Positions 1 to 8,199 of a DNA stretch of 64,000 nt are shown piece after piece. Numbering within the stretch: position 1 is the stretch's first letter; each line of letters begins with the position of its first letter. This DNA is from Saccharina japonica. Its lineage: Eukaryota > Sar > Phaeophyceae > Laminariales > Laminariaceae. The stretch spans positions 70,388 through 134,387 of the forward strand of contig MEHQ01002433.1 in assembly GCA_008828725.1 (NCBI GenBank). The letters are read 5' to 3'. The position numbers and the translations under genes are program-made. The notes beneath the pieces are model-generated. The model worked only from the letters and a program-made list of their open reading frames with translations. It was not told where the DNA came from and did not search any database.

Positions 1-235
1 GGATATAGCACCTAATTTTCCTGAGGTTGTGTGTTTTCACTCGATTATAGTGTAGGAGCTCTATTCCTCACTCAAAATCTGCTTTTTGAGAAAGCCTGAA
101 AATGCACGACCCGATGCAAACCCAATGAAAAGGTCCCGAAGCCTACGTATATCACGAACTATTCTGTAAAATATTTTTTGGTATATATTCCGACGAAATT
201 GGGTTAAGGGGCCCGGTTTCAGTCAGAAACGCCCC
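1..235 (+). repeat. CTGAGGTT dispersed repeat, partial copy
   Basis: From about position 22 this stretch follows the same order of landmarks as 4880-5060 and 5195-5400: CTGAGGTT, a GAGC(A/T)-CTCTAT block, CTCAC or TAACGC followed by A-rich sequence, TTTTGAGAAA, and CGACCCGATG or CGCCCGATGG. No coding potential seen. The family looks old because the copies differ by many substitutions and indels. Confidence 0.5.
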
Positions 236-254
236 CCCCCCCCACACCCGATTT

Positions 255-308
255 TTTTTTGTTGGTCAAATGACTAAGGCAAGCAACAAATGCGTACCCC
301 CCCCCCCA
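255..308 (+). mobile_element. PCT-B poly(C)-tailed element, 3' end only
   Basis: The segment carries only the last part of the PCT-B family (GGTCAAATGACTAAGGCAAG, then CAACAAATGCGTAC) followed by a C run. It is 5' truncated, as expected of elements copied by target-primed reverse transcription. A separate C run lies at about 231-243. Confidence 0.6.
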
Positions 309-357
309 CCCGAAAAGCGCAACCCTTTTTCGTATATAGGCAGCAGCACCCGTCTAA

Positions 358-780
358 TGGTCAAATACTGCAGCCGCGCCACATGACACGACGACAGCCC
401 CCGATTGGTCCAAGGGCGGCGTCGGTGGTGGTGGTGGCGGCGGCGGCAGCGGTACGACAGTACGCCATAGGGTCCCGCTAGTTGTGTTTGGTGGCAAAGT
501 CCAAAAGCTTGCGTACGACGTGCTCTCTTGCCTTACTGTCCGGGGGGACGGAGGGGGGGGGGGGGTGCCTTCGCCTTCGTTTAACAGCGTTTGTGGGCGG
601 CTCTATTTTTTGCAGCCAATGCGCGCGGGAACAGGCGTTCGGCAGTCAGCGCTCGCGCCGGCCCGCGCCAGGGACCGGGAGCCCTCTTCCCCGAAATCCA
701 ATGAACGCAAGGCAAACTCCTGCGCGTCACAATCTACCCCGACCAAAGGCCCCAGTTTTATATGTCCCATCATGCAATGA
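358..780 (+). CDS. possible low-complexity exon(s), unidentified
   Basis: A frame open for 141 codons, with a stop at 355 before it and TGA at its end. It begins Gly-rich, then reads VFGGKVQKLAYDVLSCLT before a G homopolymer. A fair splice acceptor (TCTATTTTTTGCAG, ending at 615) with a branch-like TTTAAC upstream precedes a Ser/Pro/Arg-rich tail ending at 780, so 538-615 could be a small phase-0 intron, though its donor is weak. I recognise no family. GC-rich sequence often stays open by chance, so this is a weak call. Confidence 0.2.
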   Translation, partial: WSNTAAAPHDTTTAPDWSKGGVGGGGGGGGSGTTVRHRVPLVVFGGKVQKLAYDVLSCLTVRGDGGGGGVPSPSFNSVCGRLYFLQPMRAGTGVRQSALAPARARDREPSSPKSNERKANSCASQSTPTKGPSFICPIMQ

Positions 781-799
781 TCCCCCTCCCCCCCCCCCA

Positions 800-1024
800 C
801 GCCTCACACGCGGTTCGTACTACTGTAGGATGCAGCTAACCCTTCATGCGGCTCTCGCCGAATACCTTACGGCGCTTTACGCTTGGTGCAAGCATTATTT
901 TCCCGGTGGGTGAAAACCCGACGTGCTCCGCCCCGGCGTTGTAGGGATGCAAGGGCCTATGGTCATACGAATACGGTCATGTATGACATGAGTACACCCC
1001 CCCCCGCCCCTCGTCCCCCCCCGC
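800..1024 (+). mobile_element. PCT-A poly(C)-tailed element, diverged copy
   Basis: It shares with the better copies at 6.7-7.8 kb and 54.1 kb the landmarks GCGGTTC, GTAGGATGCAGCT, GGTGCAAGCA, GTGAAAACCCGACGTGCTCC, GGTCATACGA and, at the 3' end, GACATGAGTACAC followed by a C run. The body is about 200 bp. This copy is one of the most diverged. Confidence 0.75.
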
Positions 1025-1204
1025 CCATCTCGGTAATGAGGGATAACAGACGGTCTCTCCTTTTCCCCGTCCCCACCGCTATTAGCATGGGAAAGTATGA
1101 GATTTAAGCATGTAAATGGGTGTTTGGGAATTGGCCAGCTCAGGGTTCCAGCAAATATGAGAAGGGTTACTTCGAAACTTGAAAAACAAATCCCAATCCT
1201 TAGC

Positions 1205-1299
1205 TTTAACTTTGAACCTTTTTCTACTGCCAATTTTCTCCCATACTAATTGTAAGTAGTTTGTCCCCAAAAGCGTGGGTGCAGGTCTTAAGGAGTTAA
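1205..1299 (-). mobile_element. piggyBac-like 88-bp MITE, degraded copy
   Basis: The core AATTGTAAGTAGTTTGTCCC followed by GGTCTTAAGGAGTTAA matches the right half of the intact copy at 14759-14846. The right-hand TTAA is at 1296-1299. The left end (around TTTAAC at 1205) is eroded, so the boundary is approximate. Confidence 0.5.
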
Positions 1300-1328
1300 C
1301 TCCGCCCCCCCCCTCCACAAGGTGCCGA

Positions 1329-1566
1329 AGTCCGCCTCACCAGCGGTTCGTAGCAGGATGCAGCTCACCCTTCATGTGACTCGCTGAACGCCTCACGTTT
1401 CGCTTCGCGCTTGGCGCGAGGAATGTCTGCCTGGTCGGTGAAAACCCGACGTGCTCCGTCCCGGCATTGTAGGTGTGCCAGAGGGTCTATGGCCATATTA
1501 TACGACTACGGTCATGCATGAATACCGAGCACACCCCCCCCCCCCCCCCCCCCCTCCCCTCCCCTC
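1329..1566 (+). mobile_element. PCT-A poly(C)-tailed element
   Basis: It runs from AGTCCGCCTCACCAGCGG through CAGGATGCAGCTCACCC and GTGAAAACCCGACGTGCTCC to GGTCATGCATGAATACC, GAGCACAC and an interrupted C tract over 30 bases long. It sits just upstream of the coding exon at 1651. Confidence 0.8.
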
Positions 1567-1650
1567 GCCGCGCTTCGCGCTGCCCTTCTCCAACTTCCGT
1601 TTTTTTTATATGATGGCGATCCGCTGTAAATCGACATGGGCATGGAGCAG

Positions 1651-2222
1651 CCTGGACACACGGAGAGTCTCAAGATAGCGACGACGAGGACAGCGGAAGG
1701 GGGCGGGACAGTAGTGGCGGCGGCGGCGGAGGCGAAGGTGGAGGCGGAGGCGGAGGTCTACGGGACGGTCGGCACTTTTACCACACCCTCCCGGCCGACA
1801 ACACCAACAACGGCAACGACGATGGTGGCACCATAGGCGGTGCCCCTTCCCGCGAGGATGACTACCGCAAGGGTAACGCCTCCACGACCATCACCGCCAT
1901 GCCCGCAGCCGCAGCCGCAGCCGCAGCTTCTCCGTTCCGATGGGCGGAGGACGGCGGCGGGGGGGCCGGGGAGGAGATGCTGCAGGAGATTCCGCCCCGT
2001 CTTGGAAGCGGCGCGGCGGGGAGAGGAGGAGAAGGAGGAGGAGGAGGAGTGGATGCAGATTTTTTTTCCCAGTCGGCGGCGCTAAACACCGACAGAGGCA
2101 ACGACAACGATGATAATGGCGGCGGTGGCGGCCGTGGCGGTGGTGATAGTAGCGACGATGGGGATGACGCGGGATTTCTTGATGTGTTGAGACCGTTCTA
2201 CTCCTCGATGAAGTTTTGGTGA
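1651..2222 (+). CDS. Gly/Asp-rich C-terminal exon of an unidentified protein
   Basis: A single frame stays open from 1614 to a TGA at 2220-2222. A polypyrimidine stretch (about 1581-1608) and the acceptor GCATGGAGCAG ending at 1650 suggest an exon starting here, with the first codon split by the intron. The predicted tail is about 189 aa: a Ser/Asp/Glu stretch (DSDDEDSGRGRDSS), poly-Gly, an Asn/Asp/Gly region, poly-Ala, an acidic DGDDAGF segment and a hydrophobic end, FLDVLRPFYSSMKFW. The other frames are open but give only simple homopeptides. No domain is recognised; the composition suggests a disordered nuclear or regulatory tail. Upstream exons are not visible, and a PCT-A element lies directly upstream. 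A (GAT)n array follows 40 bp after the stop. Confidence 0.5.
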
Positions 2223-2260
2223 TGGCCACAGGGCGGGGAAGGAGACAGACGAGACTGCTG

Positions 2261-2261
<1 letters not shown>

Positions 2262-2326
<65 letters not shown>

Positions 2327-2350
2327 GGATGATGATGATGATGATGATGC
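2262..2350 (+). repeat. (GAT)n microsatellite
   Basis: Nearly perfect GAT trinucleotide repeats with one GAG and two GCT interruptions, in the presumed 3' flank of the Gly/Asp-rich exon. Confidence 0.95.
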
Positions 2351-3120
2351 TGATGCTGACGCTTTTTGTGTTTAGTCTGCTTTTTTTTCGGGGGGGGTCG
2401 ATTTGTTTGGAGCGCCAGGGGCAATCAAACCAAATCAATCAGTGCGATAGTGTTTGTGTGTACAAGTGTTGGTGTGCGTGCGTCGCGCGAGGCGTGTGTA
2501 TATGTATCTGTGTTTTTCTTTCTTCCCTTTTCCGGCGCGATGTATGAAATTCGCGCGTTGTTGGCGTTTTGTCGTGTTTTTTGTGCTGTGCCAGTTTCCG
2601 GTCCAAGCACTCTTTATTGTAAAGCTTGTACGTAAGCCTATTTTTACAAGAAAAAGCAGGCTTAAGATAAGAACAGCCCTCAAAACAACCAACGAACGTG
2701 GACAGGGAGGGGCTTGGAGAAGTGGCCAAATGAAATTCACGCTGCTTGCAAAAGATGAGTCTCGACCAACTCTGGCGAACTCACAGCTGACGGGGGATTT
2801 GTTTTTACTGTTTTAATAAATATGACAGTAGTCCTGCTGTTGGTGATACACATTTTTGTACAACTTTTATCAGCGAAGGAGGATGGCGCCTGGCCGCGAC
2901 CGCCAAAAGCTGTTTTCCATTAGACGGCACTAGGTAAATCGTCGTAACTCCACCTGCAGGTCCGCAAGCATAGCCTACGGTAAAGCACGCGAGAGAGCAC
3001 ACCGCCTCCGGCGGTTTTCCAAGCTGATTTCCTCGACAACGGTGGGAGTGCGGGATGCCAAGCGATGCATCCATCCATGGATAGATCTCGGACAAGAGCT
3101 TTCCTTAACCACCATTTTCG
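2351..3120. other. no gene recognised
   Basis: A T/G-rich stretch, then ordinary unique sequence. Several overlapping short frames are open, but none has acceptable start context, splice signals or recognisable protein features. Part of it may be the 3' untranslated region or flank of the exon ending at 2222. Confidence 0.5.
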
Positions 3121-3130
3121 CTGGGTGTGC

Positions 3131-3312
3131 CTCCCCCCCCCCCCCCCCCCCCCCGATGGGCAGTCCCCGCCACCTGGCATCAACCCTCGTTTTGGACAAA
3201 AGCCGGCTCCGAAATTCGTCCTAGCAGCGGTGCCGTGCTATGATATGCTGTGCTATGCTATGCTATGCTATGCTATGCTATGCTATGCTATGCTATGCTA
3301 TGCTATGCTATG
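3131..3312 (+). repeat. C homopolymer and (TATGC)n pentanucleotide array
   Basis: A C run of over 20 bases begins at 3131. About 80 bp further on, 3248-3312 is an almost perfect array of the pentamer TATGC (about 13 units). Confidence 0.9.
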
Positions 3313-3560
3313 TTAGGTGAAGTCAGTTTTATCAAAAGAAAATGTCGTGAAAACTTTCCAGCAGTGTCTTACGACCGGCTTGAATCAGCAGCTTGGACAA
3401 AAACAAAAACAAAAATATGGTTGACGAGCAAATTAAATCCCACGTTTAGTTAGGGGGCACCACCACTTTTTTTTGCCTTCGGAGGCTAATTCTTATTTCC
3501 CGACCGGTTGAGCTCCTCACGCGAAAGCACCTACCGGTTATAGTATTGCACAATGTGGTA

Positions 3561-3767
3561 CGACTCGATCCGTCTCACGCATTCCTTTCCCAGCTTGGAA
3601 CTGCTGTAATTCCTTGAGAGATCCACGACATATCTGGTCCAGCAACCGCTGGTCAGCTACACGCGACTCGATCCGTCTCACGCATTCCTTTCCGAGCCTG
3701 GAACTGCTGTAATTCCTTGAGAGATCCACGACATATCTGCCTGGCCCAGCAACCGCTGGCCAGCTAC
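3561..3767 (+). repeat. 103-bp tandem duplication
   Basis: CGACTCGATCCGTCTCACGC through to CAGCTAC occurs at 3561-3660 and again at 3664-3767. The copies differ by a few substitutions and a short insertion (CTGG) in the second. No coding function seen. Confidence 0.9.
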
Positions 3768-4006
3768 AAGCAGCAGCAGCCCTGTCTGTTCGCGTGTTTC
3801 TACCAGTCTGTCAGCACTGTTTGTTCCATGCTGTACCCCCTTTTGGTATTCCAACTCACACGATCCCACCAAACAGCGCCTGCCTCGTTGCTGTTCTTTT
3901 AGCCAAAGAATATGAACCAAACGCTTAATTCTCTCTAGAACAACAAACAACAAATTGTTCTCGGGTCGGTTTCCGATCTCTGATTAATTTCTCCATTGCT
4001 TGTATA

Positions 4007-4182
4007 CAGTACGCGACAAGATGTTAAGAATCTCTTATTTTTGACCAGACTGGAGTTCATTCTTATGTAAGACTGTGTGTTCCACACTACTTCCAGTACA
4101 AAGAGGTCGCCTTCTTATTTCCCTCCCAAAATCTCAGTCTCAAATTCTTAATTAACAAATTATTAACATCTGTCGCGTACTG
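4007..4182. mobile_element. mariner-like MITE (TA-flanked, CAGT...ACTG ends)
   Basis: The sequence is bounded by CAGTACGCGACA and its inverse TGTCGCGTACTG, with TA on both sides (4005-4006 and 4183-4184). TA target duplications with CAGT-type ends are characteristic of the Tc1/mariner superfamily. At 176 bp and without a frame it is non-autonomous. Relatives lie at 18336-18517 and 30143-30324, sharing the internal TCTTATTTTTGACCAGACTG. Confidence 0.75.
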
Positions 4183-4338
4183 TATTCGTCTTAAGGGCTA
4201 CGATAGCACGTAAAAAAATGTTGGTCGGATTGCGCGACCAAACTTCTTCGGTGTCACCATTCGCGGGGGATATGTTGAGCTCCTCTCATGTGAGGAAGGA
4301 GCTCAGAAAATAAGGTGCCACCCCTATAAGGGCCAAAT

Positions 4339-4770
4339 GTGTCAGGAGACGGGCAACCGTCAAGCAGTCAGTCAGTCAAGGGCGTCCGTCAAGGCATTTC
4401 CATCCATCTAGACGGATTGTCCCCTATCCCCGCCAGAAAAACGCTTCATTATCTCTATGGAAACCCCTATTTTATTTTGTTTTTGTGCTGCTGGCTCCAA
4501 CACATCATGAAGGAGCGAGGAAGCACGAGGATATTGCTGTGTTGCTCGTTGCTCGTGATATACCAAATATACTGCTGAAAATTTGGACCCCGAACGAGAA
4601 AACAAATGACAGAAAAAAAATGGCGGACAAAAATCCCAACAAAAAAATACAGGTTTTCAAAATGTGGTCAGACGTTTTCCGAAAAACGGGGATTTTTATT
4701 TGGTGTCCCCGAGATTTTCCGTCAAGGCACGTCCGTCAAGGCATTTATCTTGACCCCGTCCGTCAAGGGG
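4339..4770 (+). repeat. CGTCAAGG direct repeats and unclassified sequence in the foldback element
   Basis: CCGTCAAGCA, GTCCGTCAAGGCATTT and related strings recur at 4365-4400 and 4718-4770. Between them lies A-rich sequence that resembles the CTGAGGTT family (GACGTTTTCCGAAAAACGGG). No gene seen. Confidence 0.5.
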
Positions 4771-4834
4771 TAAAAGTGCCGTCTCCTGGAGACATCTTTG
4801 ACAAGGGCATTGCTCTGACACCCAACACTTCCTA

Positions 4835-5470
4835 GACACATGCGAAGGCAGGTAGAGAGGTGCACCCTTTTTCTTTCTGAGGTTCCTCTCCTTTGTCGAG
4901 CATCTCTATACCTCACCCAAGCCTCACCCGAAATAAAAAAAATTGATTTTGGACGAAAACAAAACGTTTTACCCGATGAACAGAAGGCATGGCCTAACTA
5001 CACGATGAAACATATTTGCAAAACGAGAATGAAAAACCGACGATTTTTTGTTATAAGGGACCCGATCACCGATCACCCAGAAACAAAAAAAAACAGTCAA
5101 AAGAGTGCTCGTGCCTCCATCGTAGCACGCCTCTCTAACGCCCAACACTTAAGACACATGATGTAGTAGAGGTGCACCGTTTCCTTTCTGAGGTTCTTCC
5201 CTTGTTGAGCAGCTCTATATACCTAACGCAAAAAAAAAAACTGGTTTTGAGAAAAACAAAACTGAAAAGTGCAGCGCCCGATGGCCAACCCATCCCATCG
5301 CCTACAGCAGTAGGTATGACATCCTAAAAAAAGTCCCATTTTGCCAAAGAAAGAATGGCGTTCAATTTCTTTCGTCGATTATTGGTTAAAGAGCGCCGTC
5401 TTTCAGAAAACAGCTTAGCCAAAAATTGCTATCCTATCGTATATAGCACGCATCACTAACAACGGAGAAG
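4835..5470 (+). repeat. CTGAGGTT dispersed repeat, two tandem copies
   Basis: Both copies start near CCAACACTT and AGACACATG, pass through GAGGTGCACC, CTGAGGTTC and CTCTATA-CCT, then A-rich sequence. Units begin near 4826 and 5140. The second ends with GGTTAAAGAGCGCCGTCTTT and CGTATATAGCACGCATCACT. The same ending is found at 20285-20385 and 32205-32305, so the family is dispersed and not only tandem. Confidence 0.65.
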
Positions 5471-5779
5471 CTTATTAGAGATCGGGAACCGTTCCGAGAA
5501 TAATCTGTTGTTTGTTGTTCTAGAGAGAATTAGGCGTTTGGTTCATATTATTTGGCTAACATATCGCACGTGTGATAAGATAGTACCCCCCCCTGGACGA
5601 ACTTCTGAGGCGTTTTTCTTCACAGCAAACCTACCTGCCCCAAGTCGGTGCCGGGGCCACTGGATCGCGGAACTGATCTGTGTTGGGTCGCTGAAAACAA
5701 AACAAAACAAAAGCTGAGAAGCTTTGTGTAAAATCCTCAGCTGCTGCTGCTGCTGCTCCAGCTCCGGGTCCACGTAGGC

Positions 5780-5855
5780 TCGCGACGGGAAGGTGTTACC
5801 TACTGAGCTATAGGGGTAAAGGACCGATCAATTTTACCTAGCCCAGGGTAACCCT
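5780..5855 (-). mobile_element. tRNA-related repeat, A-box-like end
   Basis: Read on the minus strand, CCCCTATAGCTCAGTAGGTA and AACACC match a tRNA D-arm/A-box. Flanking GGTAACCCTGGGCTAGG-type sequence is shared with 8130-8190. No tRNA can be folded around it, so a tRNA-derived SINE fragment fits better than a tRNA gene. Confidence 0.5.
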
Positions 5856-6038
5856 GATAACATGTTACAGCAGCGTCCTCCTCTCGGGCCACTCCCGAGA
5901 GTAGGCTCACCTCATCGCTGGTTGGAGTTCGATGGATATAGAGTTGCCTGTCGAAGGGCCACCCAAACTCTCGTCCAAGAGCTCCAGAACCTCCCGGTTG
6001 TCCACGAGCTTAGTCCTCTCTGGCCACGAGATGGCTAG

Positions 6039-6389
6039 ATGCCGCGTAGTCGCGGGTTGTTATTACCCAACAAAGGCGACGTGGGGTTAACGGACAGGCA
6101 CTTGGTGGACGATACTCATGCACGGCGGGTGAACCGTTGGTGGTTTGACTTTGATATTTCACTTGAGGGTGGTTTTGAACTGAAAATCAGGTATTCCAAC
6201 TTCAGCAGAAGTCCAGCTGTCGGCCTGCATTCGTCTTTCAACGGGTATGATGGCGTTCCTATGAAGGGAACCCATCCTCAACCTCCATCGTTCGAGCGGG
6301 GAGCTTCGTACAGCTTGACCCCCGTTTTAACGATGGACCCTCCGCGTAGCACTGCCCACGACAGTCGCTTACGCATCACAGTATATTAA
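6039..6389 (+). CDS. hypothetical protein, 116 aa
   Basis: A complete frame from ATG at 6039 (in-frame stop TAG at 6036) to TAA at 6387. The composition is protein-like and free of homopolymers: a basic start (MPRSRGLLLPNKGD), then aromatic and alternating polar/hydrophobic runs (RRVNRWWFDFDISLEGGF, ELKIRYSNFSRSPAVG) suggestive of beta strands, and a Pro/Ser/Thr-rich end (TMDPPRSTAHDSRLRITVY). No signal peptide or membrane helix. I recognise no family. It lies between a tRNA-related repeat and a cluster of PCT-A elements, with no visible partners. It could be a single exon, a gene relic or a chance frame; the lack of low-complexity sequence is the main point in its favour. Confidence 0.35.
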   Translation: MPRSRGLLLPNKGDVGLTDRHLVDDTHARRVNRWWFDFDISLEGGFELKIRYSNFSRSPAVGLHSSFNGYDGVPMKGTHPQPPSFERGASYSLTPVLTMDPPRSTAHDSRLRITVY

Positions 6390-6668
6390 CCCCTGTTGCC
6401 CAGCACGCTGCAGCAACCCCCCCCCCCCTAAATATATGATATACTTATAGGTTGGATTTGCGTGAGCTAGACAACCAGGGAACCGTTTTGTTTTTGGCGG
6501 TCACCAAAGCTGGCGGTCTTGTTATATCATTTGTGCGGGGTCGAGAACCTTTGCTCCGCACAAGGGGAATTATCGTATCACGTAGTGTGTATATGGTAAG
6601 GCACCCGCGAGGCAGTTACACAGTGCTCCCATTGCTGTCTCAGGAAGTGGCCACACCAGAAATTAAAT

Positions 6669-6900
6669 TAACTCATTGAAGCTGTCATCCATACGCAAGT
6701 CCGCCTCAGAGGCGGTTCTTAGCAGGATGCAGCTCACCCTCCATGCGACTCGCCCAATACCTCACGGCGCTTCGCGCTTGGTGCAAGCAATGTCTGCCTG
6801 GTTGGTGAAAACCCAACGTGCTCCGTCCCGGCATTGTAGGGATGCGAGGGTCTATGGTCATACAACTACGGCCATGCACGACATGAGTACACCCCCCCCC
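6669..6900 (+). mobile_element. PCT-A poly(C)-tailed element
   Basis: A well-preserved copy. It starts near TAACTCATTGAAGCTGTC, continues with GCAAGTCCGCCTCAGAGGCG, CAGGATGCAGCTCACCC, CACGGCGCTTCGCGCTTGGT, GTGAAAACCCAACGTGCTCC and GGCATTGTAGGGATGCGAGG, and ends CACGACATGAGTACAC plus C9. One frame through the body stays open (MQLTLHATRP onward). No pol III boxes are convincing. Confidence 0.85.
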
Positions 6901-7109
6901 TTACAACCAGGGTACCGTTTTGTTTTTCGTTTTTTTGGCGGTCACCACAGCTGGCGGGCTTGTTAGATCGTTTGTGCAGGGTTGAGAATCTCAACTCCGC
7001 ACAAGGGCAATGGTCGTATCACGTAGTGTGTATATGGCAAGGCACCCGCGAGGCAGTTACACAGTGCTCCCATTGCTGTCTCAGGAAGTGGCCACACCAG
7101 AAATTAAAT

Positions 7110-7356
7110 TAACTCATTGAAGCTGTCATCCATACGCAAGTCCGCCTCAGAGGCGGTTCTTAGCAGGATGCAGCTCACCCTCCATGCGACTCGCCCAATA
7201 CCTCACGGCGCTTCGCGCTTGGTGCAAGCAATGTCTGCCTGGTTGGTGAAAACCCAACGTGCTCCGTCCCGGCATTGTAGGGTTGCGAGGGTCTATGGTC
7301 ATACGACTACGGCCATGCACGACATGAGTACACCCCCACCCCCACCCCCACCCCTC
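7110..7356 (+). mobile_element. PCT-A poly(C)-tailed element, tandem sister copy
   Basis: Nearly identical to 6669-6900, offset 441 bp, and part of the same tandem duplication. Its tail is (CCCCCA)n-like instead of pure C. Confidence 0.85.
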
Positions 7357-7378
7357 TGAACCACACCATAAATCAAAT

Positions 7379-7613
7379 CAATTCATTGGAGGCTATCGTC
7401 CACATGCAAGTCCTCCTCACAAGCGGTTCTTAGTAGGATGCAGCTCACCGTATATTCCATTCGCTCGACACCTCACCTTTCGCTTCGCGCTTGGTGCTAG
7501 CAATGTCTGCCTGGTCGGTGAAAACCCGGCATGCTCCGTCCCGGCATTTTAGAGATGCGAGGGTCTGTGGTCATACGACTACGGCGATGCATGAACGTGA
7601 AGTACCCCCCCCC
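7379..7613 (+). mobile_element. PCT-A poly(C)-tailed element
   Basis: Starts near AATTCATTGGAGGC and includes GCAAGTCCTCCTCACAAGCG, GTAGGATGCAGCTCACC and GTGAAAACCCGGCATGCTCC. It ends CATGAACGTGAAGTAC plus C9, the variant ending with GAAGTAC in place of GAGTACAC. More diverged than its neighbours. Confidence 0.8.
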
Positions 7614-7618
7614 GCAAG

Positions 7619-7859
7619 TAACTCATTGAAGCTGTCATCCATATGCAAGTCCGCCTCACAAGCGGTTCTTAGCAGGATGCAGCTCACCCTGCATGCGACA
7701 CGCCCAACACCTCACGGCGCTTCGCGCTTGATGCAAGCAATGTCTGCCTGGTTGGTGAAAACCCAACGTGCTCCGTCCCGGCATTGTAGGGGTGCGAGGG
7801 TCTATAGTCATACGACTACGGCCATGCACGACATGAGTACCCCCCCACCCCCTCCTCCC
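7619..7859 (+). mobile_element. PCT-A poly(C)-tailed element
   Basis: The fourth copy in the cluster, beginning six bases after the previous tail and inserted head to tail with it. It ends CACGACATGAGTAC followed by an interrupted C run. Confidence 0.85.
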
Positions 7860-7974
7860 TTTGAACGGCGGGGTATTAGGACGTAGCGGTGCCGTATATG
7901 GGCGTACGTGGACCTACCCGCTTCGTTTCAATGCCTGGGGAACCAGGGAGACATGTTTTTAGGGACACACGCGC

Positions 7975-8190
7975 AAGCGTTTATGTAAAAAAGAAACGTT
8001 TAGAGGGAGATCTGAACCCGTGTCCTCGACGACGTCAAATGTGAGGGTGTTACAAGCGTTTCTGTAAAAAATAAACGTTTAGAGGGAGATTCGAACCCGT
8101 GTCCTCGACGACGTCAAATGTGAGGGTGATACCTGGCGAGGTATAGGGGTAATAGATCGATCGATTACCCAGCCCAGGGTAATCCTAATC
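7975..8190 (-). mobile_element. tRNA-related SINE-like repeat, two 79-bp units plus flank
   Basis: Units at 7975-8053 and 8054-8132 share GTTTAGAGGGAGAT, CGAACCCGTGTCCTCGACGA and CGTCAAATGTGAGGGTG. On the minus strand the second unit carries CACGGGTTCGAATCTCCC, a T-arm/B-box-like sequence, preceded by TATACCTCGCCAGGTATCAC where an A-box would be, 47 nt away as in a tRNA. The T stem pairs at only about three positions and no acceptor stem forms, so this is a tRNA-derived repeat or pseudogene. Confidence 0.55.
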
Positions 8191-8199
8191 CCTATACCA

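Larger units (their letters stand above)
3900..5558. mobile_element. 1.66-kb foldback element with about 95-bp terminal inverted repeats
   Basis: The left end TAGCCAAAGAATATGAACC (from 3900) continues through CTCTCTAGAACAACAAACAA to TTGTTCTCGG and CCGATCTCTGATTAA. The right end (about 5478-5558) is its reverse complement with few changes, ending TTTGGCTA. The interior holds no transposase frame. It contains a mariner-like MITE (4007-4182), direct repeats of CGTCCGTCAAGG (4383-4770) and tandem copies of the CTGAGGTT repeat. No target duplication is obvious, so whether this is a mobile unit or an inverted duplication that trapped other repeats is open. Confidence 0.65.
6460..7356 (+). repeat. 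about 440-bp tandem duplication containing PCT-A
   Basis: Both units run from an ACAACCAGG start through GGCGGTCACC, the hairpin-forming TTGTGCGGGG...CTCCGCACAA, ATCACGTAGTGTGTATATGG and GAAGTGGCCACACCAGAAAT to a PCT-A element. CATACGCAAG is at 6690 and 7131, an offset of 441. The unit boundary falls at the C tail, so the tail may have promoted the duplication. Confidence 0.85.

Noticed and set aside
2082-2438. Long poly-Ile, poly-His or poly-Met frames across the GAT array
   Set aside because: They follow wholly from the trinucleotide repeat and have no splice or start support.
7975-8132. Two tandem tRNA genes on the minus strand
   Set aside because: B-box-like sequences are present, but T-stem pairing is poor and no acceptor stem forms, so a tRNA-derived repeat is more likely.
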